A stretch of 64,000 nucleotides of DNA from Rostratula benghalensis. Taxonomy: Eukaryota; Chordata; Aves; Charadriiformes; Rostratulidae. The notes beneath the pieces were generated by a model. The model ran no database searches. It saw only the letters and a list, made by a program, of their open reading frames with translations, and had not been told where the DNA came from. The DNA is taken from the NCBI GenBank assembly GCA_013399305.1, contig VXAI01000021.1, positions 5,770,031 through 5,834,030 of the forward strand. The letters run 5' to 3'. The position numbers were made by a program, and so were the translations under genes. Of the stretch, positions 1-14,900 are shown piece after piece; the first letter of the stretch is position 1, and every line of letters starts with the position of its first letter.

Positions 1-3000
1 TCTGCCGTATTTGAGAAATCAGAGGAAGTCATACCCTAAAAATGATGAAAAACGAGATTTGGAAGGGACCTACCAACCCAGGGCATCAGGTTTCACACAT
101 CAAAACTTTCTGGTATCTTCTTGGAGCAAATATCAGCATATTCATCTTCACATCAGGTTTTTCTCAACAGGTTATGGTGTTTGAGAACATCTTCTTCCCA
201 TTCAACAGGTCTATTTCTAACCCTCTCTGTAGCCATTCCTGCAATTATCGTTTCCACAGGAATCATTACGTGCTGCTTACACTTCAGCTTTACTCACCCA
301 AAATATCCATGTTTATTGCAAAAACACAGGCTACTAAAGCCCTTTCTTGCAGATCAAACTGCAAACAAGATGTGTGTGCTCCTGTGCTCAACAACCTGAT
401 CAGGACTTTCACAACATGAACACACCGGAACCCCACATGCAGCAACTTCAATCATGGGGGACCAGGGCGCATGTGATGTTCCCTTCTCTGGAGAGGTCTC
501 AAGCTACACATGGCAGCCGTGTGAAAGTATACTGTTGAGGCATGGATCAGCCTATGAATATTTGTCCTTGGCTGTATAGCTCCCTTTGAACTCTCTCATA
601 ATTGCACCAGCCTTGTGCACACATGTTCGTTGCCTGAACTGTGGGTGGGGGATGCATCTGGCACCAGATCTATGCAAACCTTGTAAGGCTTAATTCTCAA
701 GACCGACCACTGAAATCAACATGGGCCCTTTCTCCAAGCTTGGGATTAGACCCACCTTCCTGAACTTCAAAGGACATCAGAATTGCATTGAATATTTTCA
801 GGCAAGCGTAGAGTCAGCAGCCTAACACTGCAAGACAAGGAGAGTGACCTGCTCAGCAAGGTTTTTCCACAAGCTCTCAAAGAAGACCACGTTCACTGCA
901 CTCAACTTTCTTCTTCTTACTGACTCGAGAACAAATTAGACAGCAACTGACGACAAATAACCCTACGCTATAAATTAGAAAAATGTTTCCAACCACTGGA
1001 CTAGCAAAGTACTGGAACAGCTTTCCAACAAGCAGAAGCACAGGGTAAAAATGGTACCTGCTGCACCATTTTAAATGGATATGTCCACCTCCCAATAGCA
1101 AAGCATTGGCTCTGACTGCCCAATAGGTCTCTTCTATGGATGTCAATACCTGAGGCACCACTGTGCTGTTGCAGGGCAGTCAGGTAACCTCCCCACAGGA
1201 GGAACCTGATTTCACCACACCCTGAGCCCTTCCTGCCAAGACCACTCATGAGCACTGCCCATCCAATGCCCAACAAGAGAAAACTGAAGGAGAGGACCCT
1301 GTTTCCTGAGGTCATGTCGCTTGGAAACACCAGTCCCTGGGAATTTGTAAATACCAACGAAGCCAGTGTTTGTTGAAGCTGGTATCAAAGAGTGGAAAGG
1401 CAGCCTAAGGGGCGGTGCTAAGGTCAGCATATTATACATCTTCTTCCACAGCTTTCTCATCCACAGGGATTCTGCACCTGGACTTTTCAGCAGCTCTATT
1501 TAATATTCAAAACCAAACCCATACACTGAATCAGATTTATTTTTATGCTCTTTTAGTGTGCAGGCAGAATGTCAATTGGTTTGAAAGAAACAAGTTCAGA
1601 GAAAGCACTTTTTCTCCCCTTTTCCAAAACTTGTATTTACCCAAACTCTTCATTAACACAGAAATGTCCCTCTCTTTGGCATGGATAAATGTAATTAGCA
1701 TACAAAGGGTAAAACAACAGGATGCCATGAAAATATAAATGCAATACTGTGCTTTTCAGTTTTGTTGTATTTGGTTCAACAAAGTTTACCAGTGCCACCA
1801 CCCAAGAACAGCCTTACAGGCCCTTTGTGAATCTTCCCACCCATGCCCTAAAACAGTGCAGGACAGAGGGAGGTCACCTTAATGTAAAACTTTATTTTGT
1901 CTTGCCAGACAGAAGCAATGCCTGGAAAGCTTTAAATGAAAGATGCTGTAGGGCAGAATATGCCTATCCTGCACTAGTAAGTGTCTCCAGAGAGAAGTGG
2001 TCCCATTACTCAGCAGGCAACCTTATGGCAGCAGAGGAGTTCAGAGTTTACTCTTAAGCATCTGTGAAGTGTTATTATAACAACTAGGTGGAACAGCAGC
2101 TCTGGGTAAAGAGTCACAATGCCCTTCCCTGCCCCGCTGTGCCTTTATGAGAAGCACAGAGGAGACACTTCTAGGTTTCTACTAACTCAAGTAGGCAAAG
2201 ACAGTGGGGAGTGCTGGCAGTCCCAAATAGCCATATGAGGAAGGAAGGGAATGGATCACCCACCCCAGCTGCAAAGACCTTTATCATGGGGCTGCAGGGG
2301 ACACCAACAGGCAGAAGACAGCAACTCCAGCCCATCAGTACTCAGAACCCATTTCTCAGTCTGACCCCAGGAAGTGAAATGTTGGACTCTCCCTTGCTTG
2401 GGGTACAATCATAGCTCACAATTAGGCCTCCAGAAAGGAAACCCTACTACTCCTTACTTGCAGTCAGTAGCATTTTATTCATTGAGCTGTCTCACTGAGC
2501 CCAGGACTTCTTACTTAGTAAATAACATGTGCCATCAGCACATCAATGTCTGGCCCACATCAGAGCAACTGTTGTGACCATGAGCGCACCAACAGCCCTT
2601 GAATGCCCTGACAAACGTGACCTGGAACTGGCACCCACACAACTGCTGCCCAAGAGCCCAAAGCCTGGGTCCAGCTCAGGCTGAGCCATGCTGCAGTTTT
2701 GCCCACCCCAAGCCCTGTCCTTGCTGTACTCCCTGGATTGCACTCTGACCCAGCTACTTCCCTTGGCATCTGCCCAGTAATCACTGGGCTGCCAGTAAAA
2801 CCCATCACTGTTACCAACCTGGACCCGCTCAGGCAGTGTGGGACTGTGCCGTGGTCAGCAAGGGCACTGTCCTGTCTGTGCTGTGGTCACCCTCCACTCC
2901 TGGCTCATCCTCCCTCATGGGTTAACCCTTGTTCTCTGCTCCTGGGCAGTGCCATACAAACCATGCTCTGTTTCAATATGACAGTCATCCTCCCTGGCTC

Positions 3001-6000
3001 AATGGATCCTGAAGCACGATTAGGACAAGCATCACAGGCTATCCAGGGGAAATGGCATTGAAGGTGATTTTTGAAGGAAGGAGTGGTATCAGAACATCTT
3101 TTCCAGAGGTGTTCAGCACCTTTCTTTTGACCCATGGAGGAGCTTAAGAAGCAGCAGCTATGCTGGTATCAGATCAGCTTTGGGGAACTGGGTCACTGGT
3201 TTTCCTGGTGATTATTTCCAGGGAAAGACACCGATCTGGTTCAGGCAGAGTTCCAAATATCCCTGCTTACAGAATCAGATGTAGTGAACAGGAAAGACAC
3301 TTTTGCAAGCTAACGTCTTTCCTTTGAACAAAAATACTGCATCACAGAAACATACAATTTCCTGCTCACGGGAAGGGCTGATGGGTAAATTAAATTATTC
3401 ACACTTAGCAAGATTCTCAGCTATGCAGATTTTTCTACCTAACCTGAGGCTAAGACCAAGAACTTATTTTAAGTTTGCTGCCCCTGGGGAAACAAATTAC
3501 CAAAAGCTTCTGCTGTTTTCACTAAGTGCAACGTGGCAGGGAAATTCTTTGCAGCAAAACCAGAACTACAACAGAGGATACACAGCAGCCCTTGTGAGCG
3601 CTCTGGCCTCGCGTTACTCTGTTGGGAGCACAAGCTGGAGGCACTGGCAAAAAAACGGAGTACGGTTTTGGAGACATTTTATTTTTGAAGATTCACTCCT
3701 CTTTACACACCATCCTTTCAAACAAAGGGGGAAAAACATATTTTTCTTTCTTTTCTGTTCATAGATAAAGGCAAAGAAAGCTAGAGACCTGATTTCTGCT
3801 AAAGAGAGACACCAATAACCAGTTGCGTTGTATGAACTTTCAGAAGTTATTACAGGTTCTGCAAAGTAACAGAGTGATGGGCCAATCTAATACAAGGCAG
3901 AAATGGTCAACATGGAAATTCCACAGGAGTTTCAATTCTGGGCTTTTTTTTTTTTTTTCAAAATGTTATAAACTGCATACACACCTCCATAGTGTCTGCC
4001 TATACTATATAGCACCAGAAAATGAAGATGCTGTTTCTGGATATAGATTGTTTTGTTTTGGAAGAGGTATAATTTTACATACAATTTCTACTTCCTAAAC
4101 AACCTATCTGTTTGTTTGTTCCAATTTTAATAAAGCAGACATTGCCTTAAAAATCACTATACCTCAAGGATTTAGAGGAGACTGGGACTAAATGAGCTCA
4201 ATGTTTCCATGACTGTTAAAATGGACAAGAATATTCAAATTTAATTGCCTTAAACATTTTGTTCACCAAGAAGTAAGATTCGGTAGCACAAAATCCCCAG
4301 TGAAATATTTTGCCTTTAAATAATTAAGGACATGTTTTTTCTGCAACATTTTCTAAAATGAAGTTTACTGAGATTTAATTTCAATCCAAAAATTGTTCTT
4401 TGAAGTTTAGTTGGACCTTAATTTCAAAATTAAAAAAATACATTTCATTTGACACAAAGATTCAAGTTAAGAAGAAAAAATAAGTTATTTCAAAGTGAAT
4501 CTTCCTTCCCCTTTTCCAATTCAGATAGGGATATTCCCAAAAGGCAGTGAAGTCCATGCCTCTTAGCAAAGTACGTGAGTACGAACCTCCTGTGTTTGGC
4601 AGTAGTGTGCTTGGGCAGAATCCAAACCCTATCTTTTAATTATAATATCCCTCATCCCCCCCAAAAAAATGGATTTATCTCACTGAATATGTTAGGCTTG
4701 TAACAATCTCAGCCACCACCTGGCCAGCAGCAAAGTTTCATTTGCTCACTCAAGAGGCAACACTTTTAAAATCAATTACCCACTCTATTGGTGATTCATA
4801 TTCTGCATTGCAAACACCACTTTTCAAAAAGAAAAAACATGGAGAAAGCCTTGTTCAAGGAAAACAAGCAATACAAAAAAAAGCAATACTATACTATACT
4901 GCAAGTTTCAGGCAACATTGCTTTTCCCCAAGAGCTTTAGCTAAAGTCTCCTTACTCAAACCATTAGGAAGACAATTCCGTACTTAACACTCTTCAGCCC
5001 AAACACTGTGTTCACGTATTATATGTCATAAGGCACAATGGTTTCATGAGACATCAGGGAATTTTTACTGTTTCATAGTAAATCTGAACAATTTATATTT
5101 TCTCGCCAAAGTGTACACAGTAAAGTATATCACTGATTTATTCCCCCACCCTGAAAAGTGTCATCGCTGTGAATAGCCATGCAAAAGCTCTTGCAGTGCC
5201 ACTGCCTATGTATTCTGGTTTGGGGGGATTGGCTTTTTGGGGGACAGGTTGTGGGGCTTCCACCCCAAGAAGATAAAGAGGGGGATTTGTTCACCAACAA
5301 TGGCTTCTTAAGCCTCTGGTGGTCACTCTGGTCCACATACCTACAAGAGACACTCCCATATTCTGTGTGAAGACAATAAAAGACATAATAATAAAGGGCA
5401 AAACTGGGCAGGCATGGGTGCCCTGGGAGTCCCACAATTAGTCCAGGTTACCAGGAGGGGAATCTGAAAGAAGAAGATAGATCTCTTATGTTCTCTCCAT
5501 GAGGTTCTAACATCCATCTGCATCATTCCATTTCAACACTACGTGCTTTCTCAAAAAAAACGAAACTCAGTTTCCCTAAAGATACTGAGTTCTGCAGATC
5601 TTTGTACATAACAGTGACCACATTCAAAAGGTCTTTAACGTAAAAAAAAATAAATACATAAAACAATGTTCAGCAATGAGCACAAGCCTTATGGTAATAT
5701 AGGCCATTTGGAACTGAATCCAGAAGTTTAAAACATTAGGTTTCTGGATGTGATGAAATTAGCCCTGCCCTATCACGCTAGCAAACCTTCCCACAAAGTT
5801 CTTAACAGAAAGGTTAGGACCAGGAACAGCAACAATAAATGCAAGAAAATAAGCTTTATGTGAAACTAATCTGGCATTAACCAGATTACAAAGATTATGT
5901 CAACTCCCCATATATGGGTTCTTTATCAGGAAGGGTGAAGTACTAGTCTCTCAAATAATACATGTGAGTTCCACATTGATTTGGACTTAAGATAATGAAC

Positions 6001-8933
6001 TCTTTGATTACTCTTCTTGGGTTCCTCAGAGAGACAATGGAAAAGGATTCCCGGTGTCAGAGGAATCTCTACTGAGGGCTCAGTTTGTAGACAGTCAGTG
6101 TATCCCAACTTCCATACAAAAACACGATCAAGTGCTTTACTGTGAGCTTTTCTAATGAAGCAGTAAGATTCAATTACTTCCTTGGCAAAATTAAAAAAAA
6201 AAATAATCAAACTCGCACTACAAATAACAAAGGAAAAACTGGGACAGGTGCATAAGGCAAATGAAATGGGACAGAATAAAAATATTCTTCAGAAAAGTGT
6301 GAAGCCAAAGGCAAAAAGAAATATCAAAGAAACACCGGGGGGGAAGGGGAGAGAGTGGTGGAATAGAAAAAAAAAATAAAATGAGAGCAGTTTGGAAGAG
6401 GTCTGTATACAAAGGGGAGCACCACAAAAAAAGAAAATAGAATAATTTTTAGGAACCCAAAATATGGTCCCCTAGAGCCCTCTTGTCATCAAATACAACG
6501 CTAGAAGCTTTGGGTCCCAAAGGTTAAAACATGACTTGGGCAGAGACCCCAGTGAGCTATAAATGGAGAGACAACTCTAAAAAGATTAGCAAGAACAGTG
6601 AAGGACCAGGAGCATCTGCTACAAGGAAGACTGAGAGATAAAGGAATATGCCACCACTGCTTTCTTATCAACTTCTTCGCATAAAACTTCTGTGATTTAG
6701 GGTATTTGATTATATACAGAAATACAGAATCAGCCTGCAGTAATGCAGACAGAATACAGAATATTCCACAAGACTTTTCTATTGCTTCCTGCAGAATTCT
6801 GATTTGTTGGCTGGAACAGAAGATCATGGGATTTATTTCTTAATACTTTTCCTTGATCAAGTATTATGTTTTCAGGTGCTCCCCTGATGCCAGCATGATA
6901 TTTCCAGTGTGTCTAAGATCACACTCGTCAAAGTGTTCTTTTGTGCTGCAAGGCCACAGGGCGGCTCCAGTTCAGAGAAAACTCACTGGAGGCATTAGCC
7001 ATGTAGCGGAAAGCTGTGCTGATTGCTCCCTGACAGAAAAATGAAAATGCTTCATGCCCACATGCATGGATTTGTAGGAAGTAGTTTGCCCTGAAATTTG
7101 AAAAGCTAAAACTTGTGGTACAATCCATTCAGTGTCAATTACACACTTTCATAACTGATGCCCAGCTCCTTCAAAGAGCTGAATTTCTCCAGCTGGAGAG
7201 CAAACAGACCCACCATTCTCAGGATTTTGAAGCAGTGTCCTGAAGTTTCACGAAAACGCAGACACAGGAAGAATGCCCCTCTGTATCTTCTGCAGGCATT
7301 ATCCTTGCATGAAATGAAGTACAAAGGTTTTCACTGGACACACGTTTAAGAAAGAGAACAAGAGTTACAGCAGGTTTTGCTCTATCCTTTTAGGCACCCT
7401 TAGGCCCCATACAAAACAGCTGAGACACACTAGCTATAATCTCCTTAAAACTATTGTTGTTGATGCGGTTTCCTCTGACCAGGGAGGTCAGGGATATTTT
7501 TTGGCCAAGAACCTTAATGACCTAACAGCACTAGAGACAAACCTTTTTCAGCTATTCGTCTGCATTCTTTGGGCATGAGGACATGAAGAAGGGGAAGCAC
7601 TGAACTATGTACAACTATGAAAGAAAGGAGACATTCCATGCTACAAAGCTATTCAAGTTAGCATCTCATTTATATTCTGGGATATAAACATAACTTCTCT
7701 CCCATACACAATGAAGATTCACATACACAATTTCTCAAGACCAACACTGTATAAACGTGCTTAGATCCGAGTCACACCACAGCCTTTCAGAATTGTTAGT
7801 GTGTGACATATTTGACCAATTTTTAGTATACTACCAATAAATAATTGAAGGTTATCATGTATTTCTCTTCCTCCTGTCCATTTCTTATATCTGCTTTTTC
7901 ACAATCAAAAAGGAACCTTTGTTATTGCTTACACACACAGAGTTCATTCAGGTAGAACGACCAAGAAATCTGGCTTCAGTCACTATCGGGTGCTTGTAGA
8001 CAACACTGGAATATGAATAAAGGCAATAGAAGTCAGCCAAGGGAAAAGACACCTGAGGAGACCATGGAGTTGTTAGTGAATCACATTGCACGGACGATGA
8101 AGGTAGGTATAAAGACGAAATGCAGGGGAAAGCAGAAGATGAGGTAGAAGGGTGCAATTCCACCCGGATTCCTGCCAATGCCAACAGGAATGAGAGAGAT
8201 GGGTTTAGATAGACAGACAGTCGGGACCGTTTCCAAGCTAAAATCCCAAGTGCTTCCAAAAGAAAATAGGAGTGCATTTCTCTCTCTTATTCATGCATAT
8301 TTTCACAGAATTTTAGAAACCTCCAGAGACTGCTCTGCGAACTGGAGCACTAAAACAAAATGTCAAGACAATAAATGGGGCATTGAATCTCTGCCATTTG
8401 TTGGAGGAAGACCTTTTCTGACTTGAAGGCAGTACCTTGTTTTCACTTCATAAACAGCAAAGCAATGCAGAGTAAGCATTGTCTTTTAGAATGACCTAAA
8501 AGAAGAGAGTGGGGCAGCACAGCTTTACTTGGCTGGATCAGTTACTCTCAAAAATATCAATATGAAATTCATCCTGACATGGGCATATCTTAATATTCTG
8601 CTACCATCTTTTCTGTAGTTTCATAACAAGTACATTGTCCATGATACCAAGAAACAGCAAGAATCCATTTTGGTTTTTATGATCTGAGGAAACTAATTTG
8701 AGTTCCACCTCTGGTCCCAGACTCCTATGATAATCGGAGAAATCTGGAACTGTTGCGATATATCGGCAGTGAAACTGTTAATGTTTTGTTGTCATTTACA
8801 GTGAAAGCATTTAAAGGTAAAAAGTAGACTTATCTTCCCTTGTCTTTGAACAAGAGAAATTCACTGTCATTATTTATCTACACGCTTTGCTTTGCTTAGA
8901 AGTGCAAATTTAATTTCTGTAGGAAAATAGCAA

Positions 8934-8949
8934 TGCTTATGCATAAGCA
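8934..8949. promoter_or_regulatory. 16-bp perfect palindrome with octamer-like core
   Basis: The sequence TGCTTATGCATAAGCA is its own reverse complement. The core TTATGCATAA resembles paired POU-factor half-sites (ATGCAT/ATGCATAA type). No gene lies nearby, so it would be an intronic element if it functions. A regulatory role is inference only. Confidence 0.25.
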
Positions 8950-11900
8950 GTAAAGCAAGTACCTTGTTAAACCATGGTGAAGTATCAGAGAGGTATTTCT
9001 GTGGCCAGAGGACTCAAAATCCCAGTTCCATCTTTGGCATATTGGGCAACTCTAGTCATGCAAGTAATTTTATTCCTCTCTGCTTTGATTTCTTAATCTA
9101 CAAAATGGAGATACTAGCTAAAGTCATGCAAGGACATTACAGTATTCACAGTTTCATTCTTTGTTTTTATTTAATGTGTGAATGAAACCAAAAACCCTTG
9201 TGTTGCACAATAAGACAGTCATGCTGATACATCCATTATCCCATAAAAAACAATTGCTGGGTTGGTTTGTTTCAGTTAGGTCTCTTGCCCACTCTAGCTC
9301 CTTCAGAAGCTCTCCTAGCATTGACTTAATTCGTTCACCACCATCAAAATAGTATCTTTTAATCATGCTTCATGTCATCAAAAACTTTCAAGTGCTCTAG
9401 TAATGGCTCTGATCAGCTTTGCAAAGCACTTTGGAGAATTACAATGAAAAGTACTGTACTGGAGATAGGTATTACGACTTGCACAGATACAACCCAAAGA
9501 TTTCAAAACACATACAAGAAACATCTTTTTGCCTTTGTTGTCTGAAACACTGCTCCAAGTCATGTGATACTCCTCAAGAAAGATTTTCAAAGTATTTAAC
9601 AATTAACAGGCTTGCAACACTATTGAAAAATAAATAGTGAAATGTGGGCACTCACAAATTGCTTCATCTGTTGCTGAAATACAGCAGTCTCTAGAGCTAA
9701 GCATAATACTCATTTTACAGTAGAAAGCCACAGAAGTATAGAGAGCATGAAGGAAAAAATATTATTGTATCCATTTGGAGCAAGAAGGGAAGTTTGTGGA
9801 GGCAAAAGTGAAGTTAACCAAACCAGAACTTAAATAGTGCCCTGTGCTTGATGCCAGATCAGTCAGAAATATCCCATGCTTCCAAATCTGGTAATCTTCC
9901 AAGGAGTCAAAAGCAACAAGTCTCAGTAGGGGTTGGTAAGACTAGAAGGGAGGTTTTTTTCTTGGTTTGATTTACTGACTAACTTAATCTGTACTGTTTA
10001 TGATTGTTTAATAGTGTTGGTGGGCTGAGCTTATGTTATCTTTAGATGACACTTTAATGTTGCAGGGCAATCATTATTACATTCTTGTGAGCTCAGAGCG
10101 CCTATAATGATTGTTCAAGTCTAAGAGATGTAATAACTCCTCAGGCAGACAGGCACAAGTGTTAATTCACTTGAAGCCCAACATCCGATTCACATCTCAT
10201 GTGAATATCAAGGTGTCCAGCAGGACTGTACCCTCAGCTCCTTGCTGGATCATTGACAAATTTCTCCTCTGTTCAGGGGACAGATGCCATACACTGAATC
10301 ACAGAACCAAACATGCTCTTGGGAGGTCTGCTACCCACATAGCAAGCCTTTCCCAGTACTCTTTAGCTCATGAGAAACTGTTTAATCAGAAAGTCTTACA
10401 GGACCTTGCAAAAACTAGTTTTGCATCACACGCCTTGTTTTGCCAAACCCATTTGTCCTTATTCAAAGGCAGATTCCACACTGCTTCCAATCCTGCTGCA
10501 AAATTTACATTCTTCTTTAAGCAAGGGTAAAATACTATCATACTGGGATTTTTTTCACCCTTTATATTCAGTGGAGTAAGAAATACTCTTGAGAACCAGG
10601 GGAATGAAATGCAGGCTACTTTCCTTAAATCAGTCATCCAAACATCGTTACAGACAAGACTGAGATTCAGCCTGACAGTAGGGAAGAGCACTGTAGGTGG
10701 TCATCACAAATTCCAACCAGAAGCATGCTCCTCGCAGGGCCGCAATCCCCCTGGAGCTGCTTTCTAGACAAATGGAGCAAAAACCCAATGAATTAAAGGT
10801 GTTGGTTTTCTTACAGTTACGCTCCCAGGTGGGCAACAACTGGGCATCACTCAGCTTCAACAAAGCATATGTGACCCTGATCTTGTTAAGTATCAGCCAT
10901 GGGAAAAATTATGTTTGTCCCTGCTTTTCAATTAATTTGCTGTTGCTACTAAGCACAGTACAGAAAACAATCAATGGATCAGGTTTCCAAATGGGAAACA
11001 AAAGCACTGGGAAGATCTAACTTCATTTTCACCCTGTTGGGAATTTTTTCCAATACTTCAGTATCCTTTTCTAAGAAACACAGTATCATGCTGTCTGCAT
11101 GTGCTGTAACGCACTTACATTTTGCTGAGATAACCCAAGTATTTAATATAGTTCAAGGTTTAAACTTCTATTTCCCCTATTTTGAACAACATCCTTCACA
11201 AAATATAAGATAGACCCATTTCCAGGATATTTTTTTCTGGCTTAAAAAAAAAAACAAAAAACAGATGGGACTTCAGTCCCAAATATGCGATTGGCATTTG
11301 GCCCAGTGTAAAGAAATGCCCAAACTGCCTGAGGATGGAGCAGCTGTGAGGCCAGAGGGCAGGTCATAAACTGCCTGCACCAAGGAGACTTTGCAGAAGT
11401 GATTCCCTCAGGCCAGAGAACAGCTCAGATGAAAACAAACGGCAAGTATATTAAAATCTCCTCCATTCGGTCTCACGATACAGGAGTTGAAACCACTTTC
11501 CGTCCCTTTAGTGTTCCTTCTTTCCCCATCCAAGTCAGAAATTGCCACCCAGCCTGGCCTCTTGTTTAAACCATCCCCCATCATTAGCTTTACAAGGAAA
11601 GGAGAGTTTCCAGAGTAGCAAGAAATCTAGCATGGTACTGAAAGCAACTTTTAGTTAATACAATTAAGTGCCATCATGAAAGTTCTGACAGTTCAGCTTG
11701 TAATCCAAGCTCTGCAGAAATGTCTACATGAATGTAGAAAAGGACCAGAAAAATTACTGGGGAGGGAAAAGACAGCAGCTCTCTCAACCAGCCTGCATCC
11801 CTTCTGCAGCAGAGGGGACAGGAGAAAAACTTTCAGCTGTGGTACCAAGCATGACTGAGAAGATACTGCAGAAACCAAAGCACAGCTGAGGATCTAAATA

Positions 11901-14900
11901 GGGCTCCCATTACCTGCTTATCCTCCTCCTGTATTTTACCCACACAGACCAAAATTTAAAAAAAAAAAAAAAATTAACCCAATAAAATCCATGTACACTG
12001 TACAAAAATGTACTTTCGAAAAGCTGCAGCAAGTTTTGCTTCAGTAGACTGAATTCACTCTAGCAATTCAACAAGGCAGCATATATAAAAACCAACAGAG
12101 CTCCTACAGAATACAAAGGACTGAGAAAGAAATAAGGTTATTTGAAGATTTTCAAGATAATGTATTATCTAAAATCCAATTTAACCCACACCTGAAAACT
12201 TTAGAGCCCAGTAAATGTGCAAGAGAGACTTATACACCATTTCCTATTAGACGGCTGCCAAACAGTTTTGTTACACATTTAACTTTAATGTGTAATAATA
12301 AAGCAGTAAAATAAGGTATTTATGTAGCATATTTAACTTTAAACATATTGCTACTATTTTGTTTAAATGAAAGTGTAACCTGGTAGATGCTACAATTACT
12401 GGACAATGGGAAATGTGATGAGAAAAAGGGAAGCAAGAACTTGTGCTGCATCACAAAAAATAACATACTAATGTTCTTGAACCACCCTGACTTAATGGGC
12501 TTTATAAAACCTATATGCTTACAGCCTCTAACAACAGCCTCCAGCTGGCAGTTGGTGAATTTTAACATGCCTTGGAGGGTCCAGCTACTTCAAGAGAGTA
12601 GTCCTGAATACTCTTTGCTGGGTCAGGCATCATCGTTGTTCCTTCCCCCCAGGGCTTCACCCCATATTTGGCAAAGGAGCATAGCTGCAGCTCTTTTCAA
12701 TGTCAACACCTTTTCTTTGCTTGACTAGAGGCGTCAGTGCAGAATAAATATGAACTACTGCTTTCCTCAGTTTGGAGCTCCCCAAACATGGAGTCCCATG
12801 CACTTTTCAGGCTCAACTTTTGCTTACCAAAACTTTACAGTAAAACTGCCATCAGCCTTCAGAGTACAATTTCAGCTCATCACATTTTTCCAAAGGTTAG
12901 GAAAGAAATGCAACAAACTCCAAAGGTAGATGCCATAACAAATAGCTTCATACAAAGATCTAGTACCTCTTGCTTCTTTAATGTGTAGATCTCAGGAATA
13001 CGTGGAGAGGTACCTTTACAGATGCATAGGGAAACTGGGGTTTGCAGGTACTGGAACAACTTATGGGATCTCTGAATGAGAGAACAACAGAGCATGGAAC
13101 GGGACAAGAGATTTGCAATCAGTGTCTCTTTACCAGGATTTACACCTTTCTACAGACATTGTACTTAATAGTAGATGCTGCTGAAAAAGAACTTATTCTC
13201 TTTTGGAGAAAGATGAACACACTCTTCTTTATGGGTGATTATTCCCAAAGTGCATAAAAATCAAAGGCATAAAAGTACAAAATCACTGACATTACAGAGC
13301 AAAGCTGTTTTCTTACAAGTCTGAATACAAAAGTAAATCATATATTTTTGGGTAAATTTGGTTTAAGAAAGAGGTATTTTTCTGTTTCAGCAGAGACATA
13401 TACAGACATGCATAAGCATCTTTAATACAAGGAAAACATTGAAACAATGAAGTGCTGACTTTTGCTTGCAATACTTAATCATACTCCTAATGTGAAGATC
13501 CTGAGTTCCCTCTAAGAAGAGCATGTGCATGTTTTATTGTTAAACAATTAGGCCAAAGCCACACTGAGGATTTTTGTATCTGGTTCAAACTGACTTTAAT
13601 GGAAAATGCACATATAACTCTCACAAATTACTTAGGAAATCTCAGCAGGGCTGTACAAAAAGACAGAGCATTTTTTTATTCTATTTGAATCTAGCCTGGT
13701 TAAGGGTTTGTAGAGAGCTGAGAACTCATAAATAAAGATAGAGAATTGTGAAGAAAGGGTCTCTGCCTCTTCCACTTCCTGGTCAAAATGAAGGTTAGGG
13801 GTGACTGAAACATCTTCGGTGCTAACTTATGTATCAAAGCTAACTTTGATTACTTGAATAAAAATGGGTTTTACAGCTAATTTAATCAGCATAAATGCTT
13901 GGAATATTTGTGAAGTTATATGGATAAATTGCCATCTTTTGAATAGTTATGGAAAGTATATTCTAGATAATACGTAAACCTGGGCTGCACGTTGTAGGAG
14001 AGTGTGCCTTCACCTCTTTGCATAGGTTTATATTGGAGGAGGTAGATACAAAATAACTACTACCTTGTAACCAGAAACAATAGTTATGACCAAGTCTCAA
14101 AAAATCAAAAATAAGTAGATACAAAAGAACAGCTGCTTTTCAAGAAAAAAAAAAAGGGGGGGATGATTAACATCCTATGTCTATATATGCATTTGTCCAT
14201 TAATAAATATTTAAGAACAAGTAGTTAAGACACATGGTACTAAGGGTCTAAACTCTCCTGCTCGTCTCACCATGTAATTGTACAAATATTGAAACTAAGT
14301 AACTTTACTTGAAATTATCTTCTAGTTGAAAAAAAAAAAAAAACCCAAAAAAAACCCCCCAAAACCAACACCAACCCAAAACCTTTTGAAGCACTGAAGG
14401 GCAGCAACAGTATTGTCATCTCAAAAACACTACTCTGGGCATTTATTTACAGTTCAAGATGAAAGAAAATGTTTCACCTCACAGTGTATTTCTGATTTTC
14501 CTAAGACTTAAACTGAAAATTGAAAGAAAGTTTTATCTGTTCCCAGAATTACCTTCCTGAACCTTCTTACCTGTATTGATGGTTGTCTCATCTATGAAAA
14601 TTGTATGCAGTCTTTCATTCATTCAGATTTTAAGTGCTTATAGATTCACAAGTGAAAGATGTCACACTGCTGCAATATCTAATATTCTTTCAGCCATTGT
14701 CTGAATTCAGCTCCTGTTTTTTATTGTCATTTGCCCTATACCAGAAACCACTAATCCTTATTTGCTTCAGAAGCTCTCATCTCATTTTTAAAATCCACAT
14801 GATAAATCCTAGAGATGAAAATTACATATCTCCATTAGCCCCAAGTATAGCATTCCTGCATCCAGTTTTTAGAACATATGGAGGCAAGCCCTTTTGATCT

